Shown in pieces: positions 44,275 to 56,500 of a stretch of 64,000 nucleotides of DNA. Made by a program: the position numbers and the translations under genes. Under the pieces are notes generated by a model. The model was not told the origin of the DNA. It worked only from the letters and a program-made list of their open reading frames with translations, and ran no database searches. The stretch lies in NCBI GenBank assembly GCA_963733915.1, contig CAVTEP010000006.1, positions 620,001 through 684,000 on the forward strand. Reading direction: 5' to 3'. Source of the stretch: Sulfomarinibacter sp963733915. GTDB taxonomy: Bacteria; Acidobacteriota; Thermoanaerobaculia; Thermoanaerobaculales; Sulfomarinibacteraceae. Position 1 is the stretch's first letter, and every line of letters begins with the position of its first letter.

Positions 44275-45696
44275 TCACTCCTTTCCTGCTGGTATTATCC
44301 CTGAGGGTAGATCCAATGTTTTTATGGTCAGATTCCGATACCACTGAGATATCTCAGCAAATGGACCCTCAAGAAACCAACTGTGTTTATCGATGGGCCA
44401 TCCGTGAAGCGTAGCATCGATGCCGTTAATATTATCGGGTGAGTTCAAAGTAATTGGCACCATCCCAAGCGGCTTACTGACATGCCCCAATATGTCCAAT
44501 GGATTCACATATGGAAAATCTGGATTCAGCATAGCCGGAATCTCGTACCCAAGGTCTGGGTGGTTTTCCACATCGCCAACCAGAAATTCGTCCGCAACGG
44601 GAACCCTATAGTGCTGCCCAGATCCACGTCCTTCTCCCCGCAGCTGCCGAGGGCACGGGCGAGTAATCGTCTGTCCATCGCCTGTGTCAACGGGGCACCT
44701 CGGGCCAAGTTCAGGGAGAACATCATTGAATCTCATAAGCGTGAGCACAGAGTCCTGCGAAGCATAACTGTTAAACATCCGGCCAAACGACTCTGAGATC
44801 GGATGCGCATCCTGATTAAACCAGAATGCCCAAGATCCTCGCATCAAGTCATCTTCGGAGAAAAAAATGTCCTCGCCAAAGGTTTTAGTACCTTGGTCCC
44901 AAAGGGTCTCCTCCCAGACTGCTGCTTCAACCGAGACCAAATGTTGAATGAGCATTTGATCTTGCTCTACCGCATGAAGCCGGAGAGCATCGAGCGCAAC
45001 GAGATTCCCAAGGCTGTGAGCAATCAGGTGGACATTCTGAGATTCGGCTGCCCACTCTCCAATTACTGTGCCTTGAAGGAATTGCTTAAGCCGAGGACTC
45101 GTCTGCATTGCGTTTTCCATATTAGGGAAAAACTTCGGGATGCAAAGCGCCTTGATGATTCCAGGAGGTTCGCCGCTGCAAACGTCATCGAACGCAATGG
45201 TCCCATCGCCGTGCCAAGTTAACGCAATGAAATTCCCCCGATATCCTGACCACCAGAGTCTCTTGAATACTTCGGCCGAAGTCGTGAATGCTCGTTCTTC
45301 GGTTGTATTGAAGCCATGAATATAGGCGACATGAGTCAACTTACCCTGATCAGGTTCGGGCCCCGATACCCACGAAAACTCAGGGTAGATTGGTATTGTC
45401 TGCATAATTGATTCGCCTGAAATTGTATCAGCAAGATACTCATATGAACCACTTGGTTGGCCACGCGCCGAGCCCATCCAGAAGAGCCCGTTGTTTGCTC
45501 GGTCTATCCAACTCAATGGCTTCAACGTCATCCTAAACGAGTCCAACACGGTTTCGTTTGTCTTTTCATCAATCGCGACAAGGGCCATCGTCAGCTCTTC
45601 CTCGTCACCAAGCCGGTCAGGGGCCAGCGGGAGAATCAGAAAACTCTGCCGGAATCCAAATTGAGAATCAGGAAGCTTCCAACGAGACAACGGCAC
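44275..45696 (-). CDS. Alpha/beta-hydrolase segment (C-terminal part of giant Calx-beta protein?)
   Basis: 473 codons. A hydrolase region is clear: T-H-V-A-Y-I-H-G-F-N-T (oxyanion H-G), W-S-G-Y-R-G-N-F-I-A-L-T-W-H-G, and the nucleophile elbow L-I-A-H-S-L-G-N-L at about one third. This matches DUF900/PGAP1-like lipases. There is no signal peptide. The upstream in-frame stop lies within a few bases of its first usable codon. The sequence immediately upstream continues smoothly if two compensating indels near 45690 are allowed (NGAVVSLEAS joined to DSQFGFRQSFLILPLAPD). I therefore take it as the C-terminal domain of the preceding gene, not an independent enzyme. Confidence 0.6.
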   Translation of the reverse strand: MPLSRWKLPDSQFGFRQSFLILPLAPDRLGDEEELTMALVAIDEKTNETVLDSFRMTLKPLSWIDRANNGLFWMGSARGQPSGSYEYLADTISGESIMQTIPIYPEFSWVSGPEPDQGKLTHVAYIHGFNTTEERAFTTSAEVFKRLWWSGYRGNFIALTWHGDGTIAFDDVCSGEPPGIIKALCIPKFFPNMENAMQTSPRLKQFLQGTVIGEWAAESQNVHLIAHSLGNLVALDALRLHAVEQDQMLIQHLVSVEAAVWEETLWDQGTKTFGEDIFFSEDDLMRGSWAFWFNQDAHPISESFGRMFNSYASQDSVLTLMRFNDVLPELGPRCPVDTGDGQTITRPCPRQLRGEGRGSGQHYRVPVADEFLVGDVENHPDLGYEIPAMLNPDFPYVNPLDILGHVSKPLGMVPITLNSPDNINGIDATLHGWPIDKHSWFLEGPFAEISQWYRNLTIKTLDLPSGIIPAGKE

Positions 45697-47552
45697 CGTT
45701 GACGTCTAAACTCATTGATCACGTACTCATACGTAATTCCATCATTCAGGAATTGGTTTAATTGGCTGATCGAAGAAGGATTCTTGACAATGATCACGGT
45801 ATCGTCGAGTCCTTCGACTCGTAGCTGGAGATTCATTCCGCTGTATGAAAGGGCCGAAGGAACATCAATTACGACTCGGAACATGTCGATAGGACGATAA
45901 TCGTTTCTGTTGGAACGTTTCCAGAATTCAAAACCGCTATTTTGGTCCTCTACTATCTCGTCATATTGATCAATTGGAAATCGACGTCCGGCACCCCGGT
46001 CCTCAACGCCCGAGAGGAGTGAATTCATCATCGAATAGGTCATGGCTCTTTGTTCACACCGAGATTCACCTCTACGACCGTCAGTCTCACGGCGTCGCTG
46101 AAGGACTGCTCGCCCATTGTCACCTCGACTTGAATAGTCGTGGGTGTGGCGTGACGAATTGCCCTCCTCCCTGGTTAATACCTTCGACATAGAGAACACC
46201 TGGTTTGGACTTTCTTCTTGGCCAAATCCAAGGTCGGCAGCAGAATAAGTTTGTCCGGGTATGACGAAATTTTCCGGATATCGGTTTTGAGAGGGATCGC
46301 CAATCGTCCACAATCTAATTGAAGGATAGTTCCAACCGGCCTCCTGGCTGCGTTCCCTGCGTGCGGATCGATGGTCAAAAAAGCCTGTGAAGGCGGTTAT
46401 TCCTCGAGGATCGGGTATTGGTTCAAATGTGGTATTAAAAAAATTCACGACTCCGTCAAATTCGAAAGATAACGACACGTCAGGCCAGACTACGTTAGGG
46501 ATATCGATGTTCAGGACAATTGGTACAAAATTTCCCTCTTCCGAGTTGTAAGTGTCCGCATAATCCGGTATCCCGTCTCCATCATCATCATTGTGATTCA
46601 CGAAAACAAACTTGCCGTAACCACCTCCGGTCTCGAGGTCTTCCTCCCTCGCTGATCTATCAGGAAGGCCCGATCCATTGTTGTTATCCCCATCAATATC
46701 GAGATCCACCGGCCCTTGGTTTTCGATAGTGGCTTGGGCGATCTTTTTGTCCACGTACATCGAGACCAGCTTGCCGCCGACCTTGACCAAAAACTGGGGG
46801 GATACCTTGGCCATATTCTGCTCGCCCTCGAGCACAAGCTCAAACGGCTCACTCAGATACACCGATTGGCCCTTACCGCCGTCAGCCGTCCCCATCCGAT
46901 TCATGGTGACGGTAGCCGTCTGGGTTGTCTGGCCATCCGGGTCGGTGTATTCGACATCTATTGTGACTGTAAATTCCAGAGAGTTGAGCTTGGCCTGGAC
47001 ATAGACCTGGCGCGGTTCGGGCACATCGATGGTCGCACCGAAACGCTCATACTCCTCGTCGAGGTAGACTCCCCCGCCGACGTCGATCTTCATGAAGTTG
47101 TCGTCCAGCCACGTCGAATCGATTTTCCACGAATCTCCTCGACGGAAGGCCTCATCCTGCGGTTCGACAACCAGCACGTATTCACCAGGCTGTTCCGGTG
47201 CCTTGACGATCCCGACACCGAGACCCATCGGAACCCACGTGTTTGGGGGGTGACCGGTCAATGGCGGGTCAGATGATGCAAATCCCTCAGCAACCGTTGT
47301 CCAGATCTCGTCGCAGGTCGACTGGACGGGCCCCTGCCACACTTCCACAATTCCATCGTCATCCGCCATCTCCTCCACGATTCCGGTGCACAAAACAACA
47401 CCCTCGACGGGTTCCAGGTATGTCTCCCTGACGTTGCCATCCCAGTCAAACGGGACCGTGCCAACCTTCGCGATATATATTTGTACCGGAACCCCGGTGA
47501 ATGGGCCTTCGAAGTCAGGGGTTCGGATCTGGGTCGTCAAATGCAGGGACAC
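45636..47552 (-). CDS. Middle segment of giant surface protein, beta-rich
   Basis: 638 codons without a signal peptide. Sequence includes EF-hand-like or thrombospondin-type Asp-rich stretches (DIDGDNNNGSGLPD, NHNDDDGDGIPDYADTYN) that probably bind Ca2+. A region of beta-strands follows (VLNIDIPNVVWPDVSLSFEFDG). It overlaps the end of the Calx-beta segment by 38 nt in another frame and starts only at an internal GTG/ATG, so it most likely continues that protein after a frameshift. Its end likewise runs into the hydrolase segment. GC content falls steadily through this part. Confidence 0.6.
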   Translation of the reverse strand: MSLHLTTQIRTPDFEGPFTGVPVQIYIAKVGTVPFDWDGNVRETYLEPVEGVVLCTGIVEEMADDDGIVEVWQGPVQSTCDEIWTTVAEGFASSDPPLTGHPPNTWVPMGLGVGIVKAPEQPGEYVLVVEPQDEAFRRGDSWKIDSTWLDDNFMKIDVGGGVYLDEEYERFGATIDVPEPRQVYVQAKLNSLEFTVTIDVEYTDPDGQTTQTATVTMNRMGTADGGKGQSVYLSEPFELVLEGEQNMAKVSPQFLVKVGGKLVSMYVDKKIAQATIENQGPVDLDIDGDNNNGSGLPDRSAREEDLETGGGYGKFVFVNHNDDDGDGIPDYADTYNSEEGNFVPIVLNIDIPNVVWPDVSLSFEFDGVVNFFNTTFEPIPDPRGITAFTGFFDHRSARRERSQEAGWNYPSIRLWTIGDPSQNRYPENFVIPGQTYSAADLGFGQEESPNQVFSMSKVLTREEGNSSRHTHDYSSRGDNGRAVLQRRRETDGRRGESRCEQRAMTYSMMNSLLSGVEDRGAGRRFPIDQYDEIVEDQNSGFEFWKRSNRNDYRPIDMFRVVIDVPSALSYSGMNLQLRVEGLDDTVIIVKNPSSISQLNQFLNDGITYEYVINEFRRQRCRCLVGSFLILNLDSGRVF

Positions 47553-50500
47553 GCCACACCGCGATCCGGTCTGAAGCGTCGCGGACAGTCGACCCCGGCG
47601 CGATTGTCGAATACCTTGGATCGGGGCCTCGGAGACTCACCTCGCCGTCAAAATCCCAATCCCAATGGAAGGTGAGCCTGGGGACGATCTCGAGCGCCTG
47701 TACAGTCAGCGATCCGGTGATGGAGCCGCCTTCACTGCATTGGCTCTGCGATTCCACCTCGAAATCTATGGTGTAGGTACCATCTGGAATCTGAGTAGCG
47801 GATCCTGTGGTTCTCCCCCTCAGCGCCAGCAGGTATCGCCACTCGTCAGGTGTCGAGTTGGCAGTTGCCCAGACCCCATCACCGCCAGAAGGCGGTTCCG
47901 GCGGATCCACGATTCTGAACTCATCTCCTGGTTCGTTGTGTTCTTCGGAGTCGTCCACGCCGACACCGTGAACAACGTTGTCACACACATCCGTCAGATA
48001 TGCGTATCCGAGACTGACAAAGTCACCGTTCTCCTGGCTCGCATGATTTCGGTTCGTGTTGACCACTGGCTGGTCTGTGGGGTAATACCGCAGCTCACAT
48101 GGATCAGCGGGGCGGGGAATCGATTCGACGGCCGCCACAGAGCTCGCAGTCAAGGGAGCCGTCCCACCCTGGCCATTATCGACCTCGACATTGGCTATAA
48201 CGTTCGCAACGACGTACTCGGTGGGGATCCAACAGCACGGGCTCCCGTCGGGTTCATCAAAAACATAGTGTGTGCCGGCATCACTACCAATCCGGAATGT
48301 GAACGGGCCGGGAGAAACCCGGAGCGATTCGCAGACCGCACCGCCCGCCTCGATCGCCCCCCCCCTGTCCCCAACCACAGTCACACCCACCGGTTGGTTG
48401 ATCGGTTCCCGTTCGATTCTGCCCTGCGCATTCCTAATGACGGCGTCTGCTTCTACCGTCAAATAGACGTCAGTCATGACCTCATGACCATCGAGGGAAT
48501 CAGTCGGGGCCCCACCTTCGAGGATCCTCAATTCGATGTCGACCAGCGACTCACCCTCGTCGAGTTGCAGTTGTACAGTTCGGAAAACGGGTTCCGAGTT
48601 CTCGGCGCAGGTGACACTTTGGCTACACCACTCATCGTTTTTAGACAGTGATTTCTGGGCTGTCTGTACAGCATGAACCTGCGTTCTATTGGATATCGCC
48701 CGGGCCTTTTCGGCGGTTGGAAGATCGAGCGACACCACGGCATTCGAAAACACCTCGATTCGACCAAAGACCGCGTCGTTTCTTCTCGCGTCGAAGATGC
48801 GTTTCGAAACATCCTTTTTTCGCGCTGACTTCTTCAGATCAGGTTCAGAAAAAAACCGCGGCGTCCAAAGAGATGGCTCGCCTGGCGCCGGTTCGTGCTC
48901 GATAGACGCCTCACCAAAATACGTGCTCATCTGTTCGACGGTGGGGCCGTCCTGGCAAAAATCGTTGAGGCCACAGGCGGAGCCCGGGTACCAAACGACC
49001 GGCACTCCCGACAGAGGATTTCCGAACCCGTCAAGGACCGGAACCCTCATGCGTGCGGTCGCCTGTACTTCGGTGGTGATATGCATCAAATCATCGGTCC
49101 AACCGAAGACCGGCTCGCCGCTCCCGCCTTCCTCCAGCTTTTCCAAGGTCAACAGGTAGTCGCCCGATCCTTTGGACGTCCTGACAACGATGTAATGACG
49201 CCCATCGAGAGTCAGAGTCACCTCGATCGATGTCCCCCTGTCGCTGAGACTCAACGGGCCAGAATATGCCGACACCAGACCATCCGGCCGTGCGATGAAG
49301 ACCTCCGGGATCGGTGCGTCGGGATGCTGGGGCGAGGTCCCGGTCTCTGCACGATCCAACCGAACGCGAACGACGGTGCCTGCTCCGGCGATGAAACCGA
49401 AATGATCCTCATCTCCCGGCCCATGCCAGTTCCCGCGAATTGTCTGGCCGGGGAAAATCGTGTGAGCACATTCGGTTCCAACACCTCCGCAGGAGATGTC
49501 TTCCTCGTTATCAATCACGAGAGGAGTGCTCTCGCTGCCATTCGAATAAACCTTGAGGCCCGGCCACCACGGGCTGCGTCCGAATCCCTCTATGTCCGCC
49601 GACAGGCTCACGAACCAGGGAGTGTTCATCGCATACACGTCAATCGGGTCGGCGAGAACACGAATAAACCCACCCGGTTCGACCTCGCCGGAATAGACCA
49701 ACGGCTGGTTTTCGTCCCCGATAACATCGTCAATGAAGACAAAACCTTCCGTGCCCACATCCCAGGTCGACGAATAGACCCTGAAACCGGACCCTTCGGT
49801 GATCTCACCCGGGGCCACGCCCCGGAACGCATGGTTCACCCGGACGGAGAGCAGAACGGATTTCCCATAATTCCACTGCCAGACGTCTTCATCACATCCA
49901 TCTTCCGGGTACCGAGCCTCGGCGCGGAGGAAATAGTCGCCCTCTGGCAAGCCGAGTTCCTCGGCGGTAGCTTGAACATCGCCGTTTGTGAGCGACCAGG
50001 AGAACAAGGGGTGCGAGGAGTTGCCAACCGGATACTCGAGGCTGACGTCTGTTCGATCGTAAAATGCCCAACGGTACGCTATCGGATTCAGCGTTGTATT
50101 GGCGTGAACCTTGAAATCGAAGACTTCCCGCCTCTCCCCACTGACGTCGTCGACCGAGCTGTCCACAACCACGGAAAGCGGTGACTGCGATTGAATGCAT
50201 CCTGGATTCACCAGCGGCACGATGACCTCTGCCGAGTCGCAGCGACCTTCGCCGATATTCCACTCACATTGCAGGTCAGACGCAAATGGGTCGTACGGCA
50301 CGTCGAGGAGGGAAACCGCCACGATGAGCCGCGCTTTGAGAGCGGACTCTCGGGGCATTTCAACACGCTGAATCAAACCCGACGAACCGTCTGCGTATCC
50401 AGGATCCCGGTATGGCCTCCATTCTCCGGCGACCTGGTGGAAAAACACCCACCGCGCCACGCCCCCGCCGAGTTCGTCCAACGCGGGCACAATCGACCCG

Positions 50501-53500
50501 GTGCCGTCAAAGGTCACAAGCTCTCTGGGTTCCGCCTCCGGCGGATCCGGTTCGGCGATCTCGGCCCATACCCGAGGCTTTTCGCGGGTGACAGAAATAG
50601 TCTGGTCCAACAGATGTCCCGCGTAGTCGATGGCCTGGAATTGGAGTGCGTTGTCAAACGCGGTCTCCCCGATCGGCAACGCCATCGGCACCTCGGCCAC
50701 AAACCAGCCCCAATCGCCGTAGTCACGATCGATCTGGTCTTCAGCGTAATAACCGTAACCCAGTGCGGGTGGATCGATAGACCCGTTGGTGATCGTCACC
50801 GAGCTGACATCGACGTCGTGGAGGACGTCGGTGATCCGGAAACGCATCGGCAGCAACACGACCTCGTCGTCAGAGAGGCTGAAGAGGCTGGACGGGGCGA
50901 CGTCGAGTACCGGGGGATGGGGGCCCTCGAGACTCGTATCAACGTGGATTTTATCGATATCAGTCGGCGAGTAGTCGGCGCACACTTCCTGGGCTGTTTC
51001 GGTGGTGGTGACTGGGCTGCCATCTTCGGCCGTGATGGACCGCCCGATGTGGCCCGTGATTTCCGGGTCGCAGGTGTGGATCTTGAGCATTCTGAGGGTG
51101 TGGTCGACACCGTCCGAGAGACTCAAAGTTGTCGTCCAGCCGCCGTGCTCGTCCGTACCGACATGGTTTTTGACCATTCCGGCGGTGGCGCTATACCAAT
51201 AGACATCCGCGGCGTAGATATTGTCGTTGTAGGTCCAGATACTTGGTTTGCGCCAATCACCATCGGCACAATCGGGGCTGCGAATACCAACCGGACCGAG
51301 GCCGTAGAGCTGGAACTCCTCCACCGCCACGTCGGCACCGAAAAGTAGAGGTAACAGCTGATCGTGAACGGCGAGATGTTCGCCCACGTCGTCGTGCACC
51401 CCGTACAGCAGCGCGCGCTCCGAGAAACCGCCCTGTCCGTCATCGACGACAAACCGGAAACTGTTGGCCCCATAAAGAACATTCGGCAAGTCGATCGTCA
51501 CCGAGTCCTCGTCGTCCGGCACCTCAATCACGCGGTCCGGCACGGCCTCTCGATCGACACAACCGGGCTCGTCGCGCCCGGCGAACGGGAAGGTCTCAGG
51601 CCAGATGATGGGGACGGCTCTTCCCCTGCCATCGAGCGCCTCGAATGTCGTCTCGTTGAGGAACAACTGAATAGTGGTTCCGGCGAGGCTCTCTCCAGGT
51701 TCGGGATTCAGGCTCAGGGTCAGCGTGCCATAGCATGAGAAGCGGCTCGCACCGTCCGGACAATCCCAACTGACGGACTCGAAGGTAGGAACGGGTCGCG
51801 GTGCAGTCCACACCGGCGTGATCACCGGGTCCCCGGGCGATTTGAAGGTGTTGCCGAGATAGAACCACTCGGAGTAGGTGTTCCACTTGATTCGATAGTG
51901 ATAGGTCATTCCGGGCGCCGCCGTTCGATCGGCGTACGACGTGTAGATCTCCTCTCCGCCCGCGTGGTCCTGGTTTCCTGGTTCCGAGAATGCCGTCCAG
52001 GTTTCGCCGCCATCCGAGCTGCGCTCGAGCTCCATGCTCCGGGTACTCGAGCCTCCCCAGATGAGCAGCACCGCGTCGGGGAAAACGTATGACGCCGAAA
52101 ATGGGAAGGTGTTCAGATCGGCGATTTCGATCCTCACCTCGTCGCTGTCACATAACAAGGGGGGATCTGGATTCACGCAAGGTGCCAACGCCCCTCTCAA
52201 CTCTCCATCTCCCGGCATCAAACCCGGCGGTGCCGCGACCAGCCTGACCCTGTAGGCCGGATCGTCCTCCGAGGTCACAAATGTATCGGTAATGCCGCTC
52301 GCGAGATGCACGATTTCCATCGGGTCGGATCCGTCGTCGCGCAGCACGGCAAACCACAACTCGTAGCCGGATGGAATGACTGACTCGGACGCATCCATCA
52401 ACAGCACATCGCCGTCGCCATACACCCGGCCATCCGGCTCGCCGATAACGGCTCGAAACTCGTCGTCGATGATTGTCACCGTTCCGGTCCCGCTCGACCG
52501 GACCGCCGCGCCGTGCGGGTTGGTGAGGGTGACGGTAAAGCGTTCCTTCCCCTCGATCAACCCGTCTTGGAGGATGGGTATTGGGATGTGGCCGATCGAT
52601 TCTCCCTCGGGAATCAATAGGGTGTCGCTCGTGCCCTCGTAGTCCAGACCGTCGAGGGCGGTTTCATCGTCGGTGGCATAATCCACAAAAACGTCCGCCG
52701 GGGCGGCAAACGACAGTGACACTGCCACGGAAAATGGTCCACCGCCTTCACCTGTCGCCTGACTAACGGGCGAAATCGCCACCTCTGGGACATCGTCATC
52801 AAGGATGGTCACTGTTGCGACTGACGGGCCCACGATAGGCAGGCCAGAAGTGTCGCCCAGGGAGACAGTGAAAATCTCGTCGCCTTCCAAATCCGAATCA
52901 TTGGTTATCCACACGGTAATCGTTCCAATGGTTGATCCAGGGGCGAATGGTAGGAAACTCTCGACCTTTGTGTAGTCCTCGCCGGCAACTGCGGTGACGT
53001 CGTTTGTCATGTACTCCACCGGATTCCAATCGTCCAGGGCTACTGACAAATTCACGACCACCGTCACCCTGTCCGCGTCTTCGAGCGTCACTATCTCGCT
53101 TTCGGCAAATTCCATCCAAAGGTCATCTCGGATTGTCACCAGTCCTTCGAAGGGAAGGTACCCGTCAAGAGTGCAGTCGACTGCATTCGACAGCGAAAGG
53201 AGTATGGTCTCGCCGGTGTCTGGGATCCCGTCTTGTGAGATCGGAATTTCGATGAGCTTTTCGACCTCGCCCGGTTCGAAAACGAGAGTCCCCGAGAACC
53301 CTTGGAAATCCTCGCCGTCGGTCGCAGTTCCCCCGACCGATGTGAAGTCGACCTCGGCCGTCACGCCGCTCGGATCGGACAGGTGAACCGGGATGGCGAT
53401 CTGCCCGTTTTGTTCAAAAGCCGTGTAGGCCGCGGTGTACGAACCACCATCGGCGAGGAAGACAAACGGTGGCCAGTCGCTCTGTTCGATAGTGACGGAA

Positions 53501-56500
53501 GCCGATGACGGAGTGTCCAGCACCACGCCCGAAGGCTCGGAAAGCGCAATTGAAAACACCTCTTCGAATTCATAGATGAGGTCGTCGATGATCTCGACTA
53601 TCACCGGGACGTTCGTTACCCCTGGGTCGAATGTCAAGATCGTGTCGAGGGCCAGGTAATCGGTTCCCGCGACCGCCTCACCATCTGCGGTGGTGGCCCG
53701 AACGGTCACCGTGTGCACCGGGACTCTGTCGAGGACAACGTCGATGACCACCGGCCCAAGGTGTTCGTTGAGCACAATCGCGTCAGTCGCGAGCGATACC
53801 CGCGGAAGCGTGGCGTCATCGACGATCGTGACGGTCGTGATCTCGGGCTGGCCGAGCTCTGCGCCCTGCGGCACCGACAGCGCCGCCGTAAAGGTCTCGT
53901 CGCCCTCGATCAGGCCGTCGGCGATCAGAGGCACAGTCACGGTGGCCGTGACGCCACCAACCGGGATGGTGATCGTCTCTGACACCGCGATGTAGTCCGA
54001 GCCCGCCACGGCGGTCCCGTCGGATGTATCCACCTGGACAACGACCGGCGCGTCGCCTGACTCATTGAGCACGATTGTGAGCTCGACCGCATCCGCAGTC
54101 TCGAAGGCCATGAATGCGTCGTCCGCGAAGGAAACCACAGGCAGACGGTCGTCGTCGAGAATCGTCAGCGTCGCCGCCGAAGGCTCGCCGAGAGCGATGC
54201 CCACCGCCCCCGAGAGGCTCAGCTGGATCGTCTCGTCCGCCTCCGAGTCGGCGTCGTCGACGATGTCGATTTGGAATTCGGCCGAGGACGCAAATGCCGG
54301 GACGGTGACGGTGCCGGCCGCGGTCGTGTAGTCGTCGCCAAACGTCGCGGTGCCGTCGGCCGCCGCCCAGTCGACCGAGACGTCGTGGTCCTGGACCTGG
54401 TTGACGACCACGGTGATAACGGCGACGCCGCCATCCTCGTCGGCTGCGAAGCTCGACCCGTCAAACATGATTGCCGGCTCGTCGTCGTCGATGATGGTCA
54501 CCGTGACCGTGCTCGGTTCGACGATGGCCGCCCGATCGGCGTGGAAGAGCGTCACGAAAAAGGTCTCGTCGGACTCGCTCAGGTTGTCGTCGAAGATCGG
54601 GATCGAAATGGTCACCTCGATCTCGTCCCCGCCCTCGATCTCCGCATTTCCGGTCATGCCCTCGTAGTCCAGATCCGCCGAAGCGGTGCCGTCGCTTGTC
54701 CGCCACTCGAGGTGCAGGTTCCTTTGCGGGAATTGATTGGCCCTGATCGTCAGCTCGACGCTGCCGGCACCCTCCGACTGCGACACCGCCGCCTCGACGA
54801 ATGCGACCTCCTGGTTGTCGTAGACGTTTACCGACCCGTGGTCGGGGAGGAGAAAGTCCAAGCTACAGCCTACCGGGCTGGAGAGCTCGAATCTGAACTC
54901 CTCCTCCTCTTCGGGGATGTCGTCGGCGATGATCGGAATCGTCACCAGCTGCTCGACCTGCCCCGGCTCGAAAATCAGCGTGAGTGAAGTCTCGACGTAG
55001 TCCTCGCCGGCGATCGCCTCGTCGTCAAAGGTGGCAAAGTCGACCTGCGCCACGACCCCGCTCGCTTCGGTCAGCCTGACCGGAAAGCTGATCTCTCCGA
55101 TCGACTCGGAGGCGCCGTACTCCGCTTGCACGAGACCGCCGTCGGCGAAATACACGATGGGAGCGTCGTCGTTTGCCGCGATCTCGACCGTTGCCACCGA
55201 GGGCTCGCCGATCCCGGCCGACCCGGTCGGCGACGAAAGCTGGACCGTGAAGATCTCACCCGCCTCGTAGGTCGTGTCATCGATGATCTCGATGGTGACC
55301 GTGTGTGAGGTCTCACCGATGTCGAAAACCAGCACCTGGTCGTGCTCGACGTAGTCCGCGCCCGGTTCGGCGGTGCCGACAATGGTAGCCACGCGCACCG
55401 TGACCACCGCTTCGGCGGGCGGATCGAGCACCACAGTGAGCTCGACCGGTCCCTCACCCTCGTTGACGAAGGCGTTTTCGGGTTCGACATGGAAAAAGCT
55501 CGAGATCGCGTCGTCGTCCTCGATGGTGATGGTCATGGAATCCGTGAGGCCGAGCTCGGCGCCTACCGGGCCGTCAAGGACGACCGAGAACGTTTCCTGG
55601 TCCTCGGGAAGGGCGTCATCGAGCAGGGTCAGCTCGATCACACCGCTCATCTGGCCGGCGGGAATGGTCAGCTCCCCCGACACGCCCGTGTAGTCCTCAC
55701 CATGGACGGCGGTACCGTCGATGGCGGACCAGCCCACCGTGACCTCGTCCGCCGCCACCGCCGACAGCTCGACGGTCAGCGAGACTGTCCCCTCAGCTTC
55801 ACCAAAGGACTCCGCGGCGGAGGCAAACTGGATCGTCGGCAACGGCTGATCGTCATCGGTGATGGTCACCGTCGTTGTCGCCGGCGCACCCAGGACCGCC
55901 CCCTGCGGGTTGCTCAGAACGACGCTGAACGCCTCGTCGCCTTCGACCAAGAGGTCGTCAATGATCGCCACCTCGATCGTGCGGCTGAGCTGGCCGGCTG
56001 GAATGATCAGGGTGTCTGCAATCCCAATGAAATCTTCGCCGGCCGTCGCCGAACCTTCGGCGGTCGCGTAGTCGACGCTGACGGCGGAGGCGCTCGCCGC
56101 CGACAGGTACACCGTCAGAACCACCACGCCCGCAGTCTCGTCAATGGATGTGCTCACCGACGCGAAAAAGACCTCCGGTTCGACCGGCGCCGCGCCCGCG
56201 ACCACCGCATCGAATCCCCGTTCCACAATCACCAGCCCCGCGGCTTCGTCGGCGTGTGCACGCTCGGTGTCGCGGAACCGGTCCTCGTCGGCGGCCAGGC
56301 TGACCCACGCCGCGTCCACCGAGCAGCGTCGCAGCCAGCCGCCGTCGCCGCCGTTGCGCGTCTGCTGGTGGCCGACCACCAGCGGCGCCTGCCCGTAGGT
56401 CCCCGCAAAGTCCACCTGCCGGCACCCGTTATCCCAGCCCCTGATCCCGGTGGCGGTCAGCAGTGATTCCAGCCCCACCGTCGAGCCGTCGTTGGCCTCG

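Noticed and set aside
48895..50184. Open frame antisense to the Calx-beta gene
   Set aside because: Shadow of the giant gene; no recognisable domains or start signals. The same applies to 55342-56466 and 62048-63274.
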